A stretch of DNA of 64,000 bases from UBA11606 sp965243715 (GCA_965243715.1 CBDEVU010000018.1:151858-215857); one strand, 5' to 3'. Shown: positions 16,023 through 25,545, counted from the first letter of the stretch. Notes: generated by a model not told the origin, from the letters alone. Numbers and translations are program-made.

Positions 16023-16740
16023 ATGAATGTGAATACTAACCCCGGCGGCCTTTCGGCGCGGAGCAGGCGCGATCTAGTGATTCTGTTTGGCGCTGGCCAA
16101 CGTACGGTCACTGTCGAGGACGCGGCCGAGGCGCTAGGCGTTACCAGGAACGTGGCTGCGCGACGACTATCGGCGTGGGCTGCAAATGGATGGCTGAGGC
16201 GGGTGCGGCGGGGTCTGTACCTTTCGGTTCCCGTCGACGCACGCGATCCAGTGAGTTGGAACGAGGACCCGTGGTACCTCGCAGATGTAGTGTGGAATCC
16301 CTGCTACATAGCGGGATGGTCGGCCGCGAACCACTGGGGCGCTCTATCGCGTGCACCACGTCCCCTCGGAGCGTTTGACTTGGGGTCTCAATAAGGAGTG
16401 GCGAGGAGATAGGAAGGTCAGCGTGTCGACCAGAGAGCGAACCGTCGCCGACATGTTGTCGGACCCGGCGCTAGGCGGCGGTGTTCGTCACACGATGGAA
16501 GTCCTCGATGCTGCCCTCCGAGACTCCAAGGTTGAAGATGTGGTAGACGCCCTAGAGCGCCTCGGAAATGGTGCCGGTATCAAACGACTCGGATACCTCC
16601 TAGCCGCGCTTGGCCGTGACACAACAGCGATCGAAGGTCCCCTGATGACAGGATTTCCGCTCCTCGACCCGTCACTTCCGTACACGGGGTCGCGCTCAAA
16701 TGAGTGGGGATTGTTGATCAACGCCAACGTATCGGCATGA
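16023..16740 (+). pseudogene. AbiEi-type antitoxin (type IV TA), frameshifted
   Basis: From ATG 16023 the N-terminal winged helix (QRTVTVEDAAEALGVTRNVA, GWLRRVRRGLYLSVP) and WYLADVVWNPCYIAGWSAA match AbiEi antitoxins. Near 16,335 a deletion of roughly 30 codons shifts the frame. The rest continues in another frame as HHVPSERLTWGLNKEWRGDR, RTVADMLSDPALGGGVRH and LGNGAGIKRLGYLLAALG, ending at 16,740. It overlaps the AbiEii start by ATGA, as in intact AbiE operons. The 150-codon first frame may still make the DNA-binding half. Confidence 0.8.
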
Positions 16741-16966
16741 TCACCAAACGCGAGGTCGCCAACTTCGCTGGCGAGTGGCAGGTTGCGCACCATGTGGTCG
16801 AGAAGGACTATGTCCTCGGATGGCTCCTCGCAGCGGACTGAAACTCCTCATTGATGACCGCTCCTTCCGGCAGCGCCAGAACAAGAGAGGTAAGCCCACC
16901 GCCGAGGGCCGCGTGGGATACATCGGCCCGCTGGGAATGCCGACGCCACCAAAGGTCAAGCTTGAC
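16737..16966 (+). pseudogene. AbiEii-type toxin remnant
   Basis: The ATG overlapping the antitoxin stop opens a 34-codon frame, ITKREVANFAGEW then HHVVEKDYVLGWLLAAD, the N-terminus of AbiEii nucleotidyltransferase toxins, closed by TGA at 16,841. In another frame RQRQNKRGKPTAEGRVGYIG and PLGMPTPPKVKLD follow, matching the middle of AbiEii. The nucleotidyltransferase active-site region between them is deleted, so no toxin can be made. Confidence 0.75.
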
Positions 16967-17310
16967 CCCAGAGGCGGCCGAAGTTCTACGAGTCTCCGAA
17001 AGGATGCTCCGCGACATCTAATATGGCTGGTCTGAAGGGCCAGTCCGCGAGGATGTTTGCATGCCCAAGCCTTATCCCCGAGAGTTCCGCGGCGATGTCG
17101 TGCGGGTCGCTCGCCAGCGCGATGCTGGGGTGACGCTTGATCGCGGCGCAGTCGACGAGGCAGAAACGCCTTGCGGTCGCCCGTCGACTCCATCGCCGCC
17201 ACGCGGCAAACCAAGGCCAAACCCCGACTCGATCGGATTTTTACGAAAAGGTTGCAACTATGTCAACGGCAAGGTAGGGTCTCTCTAGTCCCTCTTGAAA
17301 GGCATTAAAA
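16967..17310. other. Island end: IS3 fragment and leader of the surface-protein gene
   Basis: Contains a short HTH-like frame (LTPEAAEVLRVSERMLRDI), the IS3 OrfA fragment listed separately, and from ~17,230 an A+T-richer leader with a GAAAGG ribosome site before ATG 17311. No other gene seen. Confidence 0.45.
17061..17150 (+). mobile_element. IS3-family transposase OrfA N-terminal fragment
   Basis: MPKPYPREFRGDVVRVARQR followed by DAGVTL matches the start of IS3-type OrfA. The similarity ends after about 30 codons; no OrfB, inverted repeats or target duplication are visible. A relic marking past insertion-sequence activity at the island edge. Confidence 0.65.
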
Positions 17311-19863
17311 ATGTTGGGTCGTTTTTTACGAATATTGGTGGTGTCGCTAGTGGCGGCATCAACGCTGTCGGTGTCACCGGGGGCTGCTACAAGCACTCCT
17401 TTTGGTAACCCGCCGCTGGAGTGGGAGGTCCTCGGTACCACCTCCGATCGCCCTAGCATCCTTCCCGGTTACGATGCCGTAGATCCAGATGTAGGGGGGG
17501 GGACGCCCCGGGATCCTCTAGTGTCGTTGTCGGACGATGGTACCCGTGTTGCGATTGCGAGTCCGCAGGCGACCGTTGCGGCGAGCGGTGCGAGGCGCGG
17601 TATTGTTCGGGTGTATGACCTGACTGCGGGCTCCACGTGGAAGCAAGTTAGTCGTAATTTGTTCGCTCAGGAGTCGGGAAAGACTTTTGGTGAGAGTATT
17701 TCGCTGTCGGGTGATGGCTCGCTTTTAGCAGTTTCCCAAAGATCCACCGATGAGACGGCGTCCCTCGCATTCCTAATTAAGGCTAGTTCTGATGCGGCCG
17801 CGGCCCTTAAGATAGCTAAGGGATTATTTGATGCTAGAGGCATTGTGGCTGATGATCTTCAAGATCAGGTGAATAACGATCCTAGTGTTGTTAGTGCTGA
17901 GGATGCTGTTGCTACTGCTGAGGCTGCTGTTGTTGCTGCTCCTGCTGTTGCTGATCTTGTTGTTGGTGTTGTTGCTACTGCTAATGCTGCTCTTAATACT
18001 GCTAATCGGAATCTTGATGATGCTAAAATAGCTGTTGGTGCTGCTGCTCTTGCTGCTAAGACCGCTCTTGGTACTGCTGAGACCGCTCTTCGTACTGCTA
18101 AAACAGCTGCTGATAATGCTGAATTGGCTGTCGCGGAGCGGCTTAAGGACCGGCCTCGGTCGGTTGAGTTGTTTGATCTGAGCGAGGCAGGTACGGCCAG
18201 TCGTCGTGATTATATCAGTAATGCGTTCGCTAAAGCCGGAACTAAAGGCCTTGATCCCGAATCTGGATTCGGCAAGAGTGTGTCGTTGTCCGATGATGGT
18301 TCACGTATCGCGGTTTCTTCTGACAACAACATTCGGGTCTATGATCTGACCGATGGTCTGACCACACCGCTTGGTGTGACCACTACACCCGTGCCTAACG
18401 GGCTAGATGACCTCACGAACACTTTCCCTGAAGGTAGCGGGGCGGTGTTGTCTGGCGACGGTCTCCGTGTTGCGTTTGTTCCTGATGCTCCGACCAAGCA
18501 TCAAGTTAGCGCGCATCAAGTTGAGGTGTATCACCTGACGGACGCGCCGACTCCGGTTTGGAATCGGGTTGCTAGTTTTACCGCGACCAACCACAATCGT
18601 TTAGCAGCCGTTGGGAGCTTGGCGTTGGATAAGGATGGTTCAACTCTCGTTGTTAGAAGCTCAGGCTCAAGTGGCACAGTTCAGGTTTATGACCAGACCG
18701 GGCATGCTTGGAGTCAACGCCTCTCCTCGCCTGGGGACGGCAATAGCGTGTCAGTGTCGGACGATGGTTTAAGGGTCGCGATTGGCGGTTCAAGGGCCGG
18801 TATTGGCAGCGATACTGAGGTTAGCGTGAAACAGTACAGTGGCGCCAAGTGGCTACCCACCGTGTTCGGAACGCCTGCTGATGCTGTTGGGCAGAACGTG
18901 TCCTTGTCTGCTAACGGACGCACGGTAGCGATTGCAAACTCCAACGGTAAAGTTCAGGTCTGGGCCCTAAACCATGAGCCAGAGTTCAATACGGTAACCG
19001 TGACGCAGTCGAAGACCGGCTTGCCGCTTGCGACTGCTAGCGATGCAGATGGCGACACGATTACCTACAGCCTAGACCCGGCGGCTCAATCCGTGTTCAA
19101 TATCGATGCCGCGACGGGTCAGGTGACGTTCAAGACGGCGCCGGTCTATGATCCCGCTGACGCTTCGAATAACTCTCATACGTTCACGGTCACTGCGTCC
19201 GATGGACAGGAGATAGCGGAAAAGACGGTAAGGATCGTCGTAACGGAGACAGCGGTATTCCGGAGCCCGGCTAATCCGGCTTGTGCGGAGGGTGCGCAAC
19301 GTCCCCACGGCTTTAACGACGTAGCCGGTTCGTTTGCACACGCTGACATCACCTGCATCGCGGCACTTGGGGTGACGGTTGGTACGTCGGATACGACGTA
19401 CTCGCCTGCCGATAACGTGACCCGTGAGCAGATGGCGGCGTTCTTGGGTCGCCTGTATCGCAACGTAACCGGTAAAGAGTGCGCTGCTACTGACCACGGC
19501 TTTGGCGACGTCCCAAGCACTTCGTATGCGAATGGCGATGTTGGCTGCCTCAAGAACCTAGAGGTGCTTACTGCTGCGGAGGGATTCAGGCCTAGCGACG
19601 ACCTGACCCGTCTGGAGGCTGGCCAGATGATGGCTCGCCTGTACCGCGAAATCAGCGGCGAGGATGATTGCAGTGCTGATGCCCACGGCTTTACCGACGT
19701 GGCATCGGTGACCGATGAGGATGCCCAGGAGGACATCCGTTGCATCAAGGCGACAGGCATAACTACAGGTACGTCTGCGACGGCCTACTCGCCTGGCAAA
19801 ACCATGACGCGTGAGATGATGGCGGCGTTCTTGGCCCGCTTGTATCGACTAGTCATCGTCTAA
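17311..19863 (+). CDS. Secreted surface protein: beta-propeller, Ala-rich coil, cadherin-like and SLH domains
   Basis: 850 residues. A signal peptide (LRILVVSLVAASTLSVSPGA) precedes seven S-x-DG-x-x-V-A repeats, for example SLSDDGTRVAIAS, SISLSGDGSLLAVS and SVSLSDDGSRIAVS, which look like the blades of one propeller. Between blades two and three (residues ~180-276) sits an Ala/Val-rich helical insert encoded almost only by T-ending codons (GCT, GTT, ACT, GAT), unlike its neighbours. Residues ~560-645 are cadherin-like (ASDADGDTITYSLDP, FTVTASDG). Three SLH repeats, each with a cysteine pair (such as TREQMAAFLGRLYR), end the protein and should hold it to the wall. A strong hairpin follows. Confidence 0.85.
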   Translation: MLGRFLRILVVSLVAASTLSVSPGAATSTPFGNPPLEWEVLGTTSDRPSILPGYDAVDPDVGGGTPRDPLVSLSDDGTRVAIASPQATVAASGARRGIVRVYDLTAGSTWKQVSRNLFAQESGKTFGESISLSGDGSLLAVSQRSTDETASLAFLIKASSDAAAALKIAKGLFDARGIVADDLQDQVNNDPSVVSAEDAVATAEAAVVAAPAVADLVVGVVATANAALNTANRNLDDAKIAVGAAALAAKTALGTAETALRTAKTAADNAELAVAERLKDRPRSVELFDLSEAGTASRRDYISNAFAKAGTKGLDPESGFGKSVSLSDDGSRIAVSSDNNIRVYDLTDGLTTPLGVTTTPVPNGLDDLTNTFPEGSGAVLSGDGLRVAFVPDAPTKHQVSAHQVEVYHLTDAPTPVWNRVASFTATNHNRLAAVGSLALDKDGSTLVVRSSGSSGTVQVYDQTGHAWSQRLSSPGDGNSVSVSDDGLRVAIGGSRAGIGSDTEVSVKQYSGAKWLPTVFGTPADAVGQNVSLSANGRTVAIANSNGKVQVWALNHEPEFNTVTVTQSKTGLPLATASDADGDTITYSLDPAAQSVFNIDAATGQVTFKTAPVYDPADASNNSHTFTVTASDGQEIAEKTVRIVVTETAVFRSPANPACAEGAQRPHGFNDVAGSFAHADITCIAALGVTVGTSDTTYSPADNVTREQMAAFLGRLYRNVTGKECAATDHGFGDVPSTSYANGDVGCLKNLEVLTAAEGFRPSDDLTRLEAGQMMARLYREISGEDDCSADAHGFTDVASVTDEDAQEDIRCIKATGITTGTSATAYSPGKTMTREMMAAFLARLYRLVIV

Positions 19864-19884
19864 GTCTCCTCAAGAGAGATGGCT

Positions 19885-19924
19885 CTGAGCCACCAGGTCC
19901 CTACCGGGGGATCTGGTGGCTCAG
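19885..19924 (+). terminator. Strong hairpin after the surface-protein gene
   Basis: CTGAGCCACCAG pairs perfectly with CTGGTGGCTCAG, with an inner TCCC/GGGA extension closing a six-base loop. There is no T-run after it, so it may terminate, protect the 3' end, or both. It lies 22 bp after the surface-protein stop and 28 bp before the mutA start. Confidence 0.7.
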
Positions 19925-19952
19925 TCGCGTATTGGCCTATCGTGGGACGCTG

Positions 19953-21758
19953 ATGCCAAGCGATGCCATCTTCGCCCTAGAGGGAGCGAGCGCGAATCAA
20001 GCCGACTGGCGCGCCGCGGTCGACCGAGTTCTTGGCGCCACGCCATTCGACCGCCTCCTAGTAAGCGAGACGCATGGCGGCCTAGATATTCAACCCCTCT
20101 ACAAGCCCGGCCCGGTCGGTCAATCGGTGGTTCCGACGAATCCGGATCGGGCCGACAACGGGTGGGATGTCCGCCAACAACATCAAGTCCGTGACCTCGA
20201 TGCGTGCCGGGCCGCAGTGCTCGAAGACCTCGAACACGGTGTCACATCGATCGAACTTCAACGACCCGACGCGCCGTGGACCCTCGACCAGCTACGGCAC
20301 GCGCTCGCCGACGTCCTGGTCGACCTGGCTCCCGTCGCCCTAGCTCCCCACGCTGACCCGGGGAGCGCCGCTGCCCTCCTCGCACTCCTCAGCGAACGCG
20401 GTGACGAATCAACCGCCTCGTGGCTCGGGCTTGATCCCATCGGTGAGGTAGCTCGCACGGGCCGGTGCGGCGATCTCAAAGCGGCGGCAAGCACAGTTGC
20501 TGAAGCGCACGACCTCGGTCCGAACCTAGTAGGCCTCACCGTTGACACCACCGTGTATGTGGAAGCGGGAGCTACCGAGATCCACGAGCTGGCGTGGGGT
20601 CTCGCCACTGGAGTTGCGTACCTACGGGCCCTCGAAGATGCCGGTCTACCCCTCGCTACGGCGGCCAAGTGTCTAGGTTTTCGAGTTTCCGCCGATGCGG
20701 ACCAGTTCGTCACCCTGGCCCGACTGCGAGCAACTCGCGTGGCATGGGCGCACGTCCTAACCTCATGCGGGGTGGCTGCACCCGATCAACAACACCACCT
20801 CCATGCCGTCACGAACCGAACGATGTTCAGCGTTCATGACCAGTGGGTCAATATGTTGCGCAGCACGTCGGCTGTCCTCGGCGCAGGCGCAGGGGGCGCC
20901 GATGCGATAACCGTCTTACCGGTGAACGAATCAGGCACGGCCCTCGTGCGGCGAGCGGCTCGCAACACACAACTGCTACTGATCGAAGAATCCGGTATTG
21001 GTCGCCTGACTGATCCCGGTGCCGGTTCGGCCTATATCGAATCGCTCACCGAACGCATCGTTCACGAAGCCTGGCTGGCTTTCCAAGAGATCGAAGGGCA
21101 GGGCGGTATCAGCGCAGCCCTCGCAACAGGAACGATACGCGCCGCTGTGGACACGGCATGGGAGGCAAGACTCGACAACCTCGCGACCTGTCGTGAAGCC
21201 ATCACCGGGGTGTCGGAGTTTCCCGAACTTCCCCCCGTGGGATATAGCCCTGAGCCGCAGCGGGTTCGGCCCGTTCGACCCCAGGGTTCGGGTTTCCCTC
21301 TGCGCCGCCTTGCCGCCATGTTCGAAGAATTGCGCGACGCTGCTGATAGGGGGCGCCTCGCCGGTCGTGACCCGGTGGTCCATATCGCGGCGCTCGGTTC
21401 GCACGCCGACCACAACCGGCGATCAACGTGGGTAATGAACCTCCTCGCCGTCGGTGGGGTAAGGGGCGTTTTGCGCGACGGGGACGGCGCGCCGACGCCC
21501 AGCGAAGCGGCGGCTACGTTTGCCGCCACCGCTGCAACTGCGGTGGTAGTGTGCTCGAGCGACGAAATATACGCCGAACGGGCCGTGGCGACCGTCGCCG
21601 CTCTGAAACAAAGCGGTGCTCGCTTCATCGCCATAGCCGGCGATCTCATAGAGCTACGAGACGAACTAGCCGCCGCAGGGGTCGATGCGTTCTGGGCCCC
21701 CGGCGTAGACGTGATCGCGGCGTTGAAGGTATTGCACGCGGTGCTGGAACTCCGATGA
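19953..21758 (+). CDS. mutA: Methylmalonyl-CoA mutase, small (beta) subunit
   Basis: 601 residues from ATG 19953 (a TTG at 19932 would lie against the preceding hairpin). The N-terminal TIM-barrel domain is present (VSETHGGLDIQPLY, RNTQLLLIEESGIGRLTDPG). The C-terminal cobalamin-like domain (VVHIAALGSHADHNRRSTWV) lacks the DxHxxG cobalt-ligand motif, as expected for the non-catalytic subunit of heterodimeric mutases. With MutB it interconverts methylmalonyl-CoA and succinyl-CoA in propionate metabolism. The stop overlaps the mutB start by ATGA. Confidence 0.93.
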   Translation: MPSDAIFALEGASANQADWRAAVDRVLGATPFDRLLVSETHGGLDIQPLYKPGPVGQSVVPTNPDRADNGWDVRQQHQVRDLDACRAAVLEDLEHGVTSIELQRPDAPWTLDQLRHALADVLVDLAPVALAPHADPGSAAALLALLSERGDESTASWLGLDPIGEVARTGRCGDLKAAASTVAEAHDLGPNLVGLTVDTTVYVEAGATEIHELAWGLATGVAYLRALEDAGLPLATAAKCLGFRVSADADQFVTLARLRATRVAWAHVLTSCGVAAPDQQHHLHAVTNRTMFSVHDQWVNMLRSTSAVLGAGAGGADAITVLPVNESGTALVRRAARNTQLLLIEESGIGRLTDPGAGSAYIESLTERIVHEAWLAFQEIEGQGGISAALATGTIRAAVDTAWEARLDNLATCREAITGVSEFPELPPVGYSPEPQRVRPVRPQGSGFPLRRLAAMFEELRDAADRGRLAGRDPVVHIAALGSHADHNRRSTWVMNLLAVGGVRGVLRDGDGAPTPSEAAATFAATAATAVVVCSSDEIYAERAVATVAALKQSGARFIAIAGDLIELRDELAAAGVDAFWAPGVDVIAALKVLHAVLELR

Positions 21759-23905
21759 CCGCCGTCCCGGATTTTTCCCACATAACGGCCCCCGACACCA
21801 CCCGCGATGGTGCTCCGCCACCGCCCGGAACTACCAGCAAGGCGAAAGTGTGGCGAACCTCGGAAGGGATCGACATCCCCACCCGACTCGGATCAGAAGC
21901 CATAGCCGAACTCAGCTTTGTGTCCACCTACCCAGGGTTCGCGCCGTACGTTCGAGGGCCCTATCCAACGATGTACGTGAATCAGCCGTGGACGATTCGA
22001 CAGTACGCAGGGTTCTCTACCGCCGAGGAATCCAACGCCTTCTACCGGCGCAATCTAGCGGCGGGGCAAAAAGGCCTCTCGGTTGCGTTCGACCTAGCGA
22101 CCCACCGCGGTTATGACTCAGACAACCCGCGTGTCACCGGCGATGTCGGAATGGCAGGAGTCGCTATCGACTCCATCTTCGACATGCGTCAACTCTTCGC
22201 TGGCATCCCGCTCGATCAGATGAGCGTCAGCATGACAATGAACGGCGCCGTGTTGCCAATTCTTGCCCTCTTCGTGGTGGCGGCCGAGGAACAAGGAGTG
22301 GAACCAAAGCAACTGGCCGGCACCATCCAAAACGACATCCTCAAAGAGTTCATGGTTCGCAATACCTACATCTATCCCCCGAAGCCCAGCATGCGAATAA
22401 TCTCCGACATTTTTGCCTTCACTAGCACGGAAATGCCCCGCTTCAACTCGATTTCAATCTCTGGCTATCACATGCAGGAGGCCGGGGCGACAGCGGACCT
22501 AGAACTGGCTTACACGCTCGCTGACGGTGTCGAATACGTGCGAACGGGGCTAGCCGCGGGGCTCGACATCGATGCCTTTGCCCCCCGGCTCAGTTTCTTC
22601 TGGGCGATTGGCATGAACTTCTACATGGAGATCGCCAAGCTTCGTGCAGGACGCTTGCTTTGGGCCAAACTCATGGCAGATTACGAACCGCAGAACCCGA
22701 AATCGTTGTCGTTGCGAACCCACAGCCAAACTAGCGGCTGGTCCCTCACCGCCCAAGACGTGTTCAACAACGTGACCCGCACCTGTGTCGAGGCAATGGC
22801 CGCCACACAGGGTCACACCCAGTCGCTGCACACCAACGCGCTCGATGAAGCGTTGGCGCTCCCCACCGACTTTTCTGCCCGCATCGCCCGCAATACGCAA
22901 CTCTTCTTGCAACAAGAAAGCGGTACGACCCGCACCGTTGACCCGTGGGGCGGTAGCTACCACATCGAGTGGCTTACCAACCAACTGGCACACCGAGCGT
23001 GGGCGCACATTACCGAGGTGGAAGCTATGGGCGGCATGGCCGCGGCCATCGATGCCGGTATACCCAAACTTCGGATCGAAGAGGCCGCGGCCCGCACCCA
23101 AGCCCGTATTGACTCCGGCCAGCAGACCGTTATCGGAGTCAACAAGTACCGACTGGGTCCCAACGAAGAAGCCCCTGTTGATGTCTTGAAGATCGACAAC
23201 GCCGAAGTCCGTGCGGCCCAGATGGCCAAGCTCGAGCGACTCCGCGCCGAACGCAACGGGGTTGATGTCACGGCTGCGCTCGCTGCGCTGACTGCCGCCG
23301 CCGATTCCGGTGCTGGCAACTTGTTCGCCCTCAGCATTGCTGCCGCTCGGGCGAAAGCCACCGTGGGGGAGATCAGTGACGCTCTCGAAACCGTCTACGG
23401 TCGTCACGTGGCGACCATCCGAACAATAGAAGGGGTATACCGAGCCGAAGTGGGAACCAACGCCGATTCCGTAACCGCCGTTCGGGCCAAGGTCGATAAT
23501 TTCGCGGCCGCTCACGGCCGCCGGCCGCGTATTCTCATCGCCAAGATGGGACAAGACGGTCACGACCGAGGTCAGAAGGTCATTGCCACCGCCTTTGCCG
23601 ATCTTGGCTTCGATGTCGACATCGGACCGCTCTTCCAAACGCCCGCCGAAGTAGCCAAGCAGGCTGTTGAAGCCGACGTACACGTGGTCGGAGCCTCGTC
23701 GCTCGCCGCCGGGCACCTCACCCTCGTACCGCAACTTCGTGACGAACTCGTCGCCTTAGGCCGCGCCGATATCAAGATCACGGTAGGCGGGGTGATTCCC
23801 CCTGACGACGTGGCGACCCTGCTCGATATGGGAGCCATAGCCGTGTATCCCCCCGGCACCGTTATACCCGATGCCGCGGGTGAACTCCTAGACCATCTCG
23901 GCTAA
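21755..23905 (+). CDS. mutB: Methylmalonyl-CoA mutase, large (alpha) catalytic subunit
   Basis: 716 residues; the longer upstream frame shadows mutA. Substrate-binding barrel signatures are FVSTYPGFAPYVRGPYPTMY, LSVAFDLATHRGYDSDN and RNTQLFLQQESGTTRTVDPW. The C-terminal B12 domain keeps the lower-ligand motif KMGQDGHDRGQKV and GASSLAAGHL. It needs adenosylcobalamin. Forms a translationally coupled pair with mutA, with meaB following after 76 bp. Confidence 0.97.
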   Translation: MTAVPDFSHITAPDTTRDGAPPPPGTTSKAKVWRTSEGIDIPTRLGSEAIAELSFVSTYPGFAPYVRGPYPTMYVNQPWTIRQYAGFSTAEESNAFYRRNLAAGQKGLSVAFDLATHRGYDSDNPRVTGDVGMAGVAIDSIFDMRQLFAGIPLDQMSVSMTMNGAVLPILALFVVAAEEQGVEPKQLAGTIQNDILKEFMVRNTYIYPPKPSMRIISDIFAFTSTEMPRFNSISISGYHMQEAGATADLELAYTLADGVEYVRTGLAAGLDIDAFAPRLSFFWAIGMNFYMEIAKLRAGRLLWAKLMADYEPQNPKSLSLRTHSQTSGWSLTAQDVFNNVTRTCVEAMAATQGHTQSLHTNALDEALALPTDFSARIARNTQLFLQQESGTTRTVDPWGGSYHIEWLTNQLAHRAWAHITEVEAMGGMAAAIDAGIPKLRIEEAAARTQARIDSGQQTVIGVNKYRLGPNEEAPVDVLKIDNAEVRAAQMAKLERLRAERNGVDVTAALAALTAAADSGAGNLFALSIAAARAKATVGEISDALETVYGRHVATIRTIEGVYRAEVGTNADSVTAVRAKVDNFAAAHGRRPRILIAKMGQDGHDRGQKVIATAFADLGFDVDIGPLFQTPAEVAKQAVEADVHVVGASSLAAGHLTLVPQLRDELVALGRADIKITVGGVIPPDDVATLLDMGAIAVYPPGTVIPDAAGELLDHLG

Positions 23906-23981
23906 CACTTACGCACCCTAACCGGTCGCTCCCATGGGAAGGAATCCGTGGCCTAGTTGCTACGCAGTAAAGTCGTTGGCG

Positions 23982-24968
23982 ATGCCTCATCCCCTCAGCG
24001 CCGATGTCCTCGACGGTGATCGCACCGCGATCGGGCGAGCCATAACGCTGGTCGAGTCGCTCCACCCCGATCACCGCACCGAAGCCGCCGTCTTGCTCGG
24101 TGATCTTCTCCCCCATAGCGGTGACGCTCACCGCGTAGGCATAACCGGGGTTCCTGGGGTCGGAAAGTCGACGTTCATCGAAGCACTCGGTCTCCGGCTC
24201 ACTACAGCGGGCCACCGAGTCGCCGTGCTCGCCGTAGACCCGAGTAGTTCTCGCACCGGCGGTTCGATACTGGGGGACAAGACGCGCATGGCCCAACTCT
24301 CTGTTGATCCCCGGGCCTTTATCCGCCCGTCGCCGTCGGCGGGAACGCTCGGCGGGGTCACCCGCGCCACCCGCGAAACAATGGTGGTGCTTGAAGCGGC
24401 CGGCTACGACATCGTGTTAGTCGAGACGGTGGGCGTCGGCCAGAGCGAAACCGTGGTGTACGGAATGGTTGATTTCTTCTTAGTGTTGATGCTGGCCGGG
24501 GCGGGCGATGAGTTGCAAGGCATCAAAAAAGGGGTGCTGGAATTGGCCGACATGTTGGCTGTCAACAAGGCCGACGGAGCCAACATCGACTCGGCCCAAC
24601 GAGCCGCCCTTGCTTATCGCCGAGCCCTGCACCTCGTCCTACCCGCCGGTGCCGAGTGGGAACCGCCGGTGGTTACCTGCTCGGCTGTAGCGCGGACCGG
24701 ACTCGATGAAGTTTGGGCCGAGGTGGACCGGCATCGAACGTGGGCCCGCGCCAGCGGGGAGTTAGGCGCAAGGCGGCGGGAGCAGAAACTGATCTGGATG
24801 CGCTCCCTGCTCCAAGAACGACTCCTCGCCCGATTCGACGCCGACCAAGAATTTGCCGCGACCCGCGCCCGCCTTGAAGCTGAGGTCGTAGCGGGTACCC
24901 TCGCCCCGTCGATCGCCGTTGATCAACTCCTCGCCGGTCTTGACGTTACGCCGACGACCAGCGACTGA
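23982..24968 (+). CDS. meaB: MeaB/ArgK-type GTPase, methylmalonyl-CoA mutase chaperone
   Basis: 328 residues from ATG 23982 (an in-frame ATG at 23934 is possible). Walker A is ITGVPGVGKSTFIEALG. Others are the Mg/switch region LAVDPSSSRTGGSILGDKTR, VETVGVGQSE, and base-recognition NKAD. MeaB loads and protects the adenosylcobalamin of the mutase, which fits its place after mutAB. The 3' end overlaps the opposing membrane-protein gene by 23 bp. Confidence 0.95.
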   Translation: MPHPLSADVLDGDRTAIGRAITLVESLHPDHRTEAAVLLGDLLPHSGDAHRVGITGVPGVGKSTFIEALGLRLTTAGHRVAVLAVDPSSSRTGGSILGDKTRMAQLSVDPRAFIRPSPSAGTLGGVTRATRETMVVLEAAGYDIVLVETVGVGQSETVVYGMVDFFLVLMLAGAGDELQGIKKGVLELADMLAVNKADGANIDSAQRAALAYRRALHLVLPAGAEWEPPVVTCSAVARTGLDEVWAEVDRHRTWARASGELGARRREQKLIWMRSLLQERLLARFDADQEFAATRARLEAEVVAGTLAPSIAVDQLLAGLDVTPTTSD

Positions 24969-25542
24969 GTTCGCCCACTAGATCGTTGTATTGGCCCGAA
25001 GCAACGGTGGCGGCGTATATCGCGCCGAGCACAACCGCGACGCGCTGGACCGAGGTTGATCGAAGGTAAGCGGCAGTGGTAGGCCACGCTACGGGTAAGG
25101 CGGCGACCAGTACCGCGGGCAGCAGCGCTCCCGTGGTGTAGACGATTAAGAGGAGGAGTGTCCGCGCCGGGTGTTCGCTGGTGGTGTTCAAAATGTCGCC
25201 AAGGTGCGCGCCCACGCACGGTTGCCAGATCCAGCCCGCAATTGCTCCCCCGCAAAGGCCCGCTCCGGCCGCGATCCCCAGCGTTGGGGTCGCCCGTCGC
25301 CCGACTGCGTAGAACGCCGCCGCGATCACGATAGCTATAGGGAATACCACCCACCCGGAGCTGGCGATCTGCCAATGGCCCGACGTCCGAGACCACATCA
25401 TGGCCGCGGTTGCAACCACCGTTACCCCAGCAACAACCGGCGCGCGGTGCCGGGCGGCTAGGGTAAGGGCGAGCGCCGGTAGTCCAATGACAAGCGTGCA
25501 TGCTTGCACGATGACACTGACGCCCTCGAGAAAGGTGCCCAC
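24946..25542 (-). CDS. CcdA/DsbD-like membrane protein
   Basis: 198 residues, largely hydrophobic with about six membrane segments. IAGWIWQPCVGAHLGDIL resembles the CcdA signature around a Pro-Cys pair; a second helix LLLIVYTTGALLPAVLVAAL matches the other conserved helix, but its cysteine is absent. CcdA passes electrons outward to extracytoplasmic thioredoxin-like proteins, and such a protein is encoded 3 bp upstream. One cysteine rather than two in the core is unusual and weakens a simple redox-relay reading. Confidence 0.7.
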   Translation of the reverse strand: MGTFLEGVSVIVQACTLVIGLPALALTLAARHRAPVVAGVTVVATAAMMWSRTSGHWQIASSGWVVFPIAIVIAAAFYAVGRRATPTLGIAAGAGLCGGAIAGWIWQPCVGAHLGDILNTTSEHPARTLLLLIVYTTGALLPAVLVAALPVAWPTTAAYLRSTSVQRVAVVLGAIYAATVASGQYNDLVGELSRWSSA

Positions 25543-25545
25543 GGA

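Noticed and set aside
17741..18140. GCT-rich stretch as a CRISPR or non-coding repeat
   Set aside because: It stays in one reading frame of the surface protein, with irregular units and no spacers.
22550..23734. 394-codon minus-strand frame inside mutB
   Set aside because: Antisense of a highly conserved enzyme; no start signal and Gly/Val-rich shadow composition.
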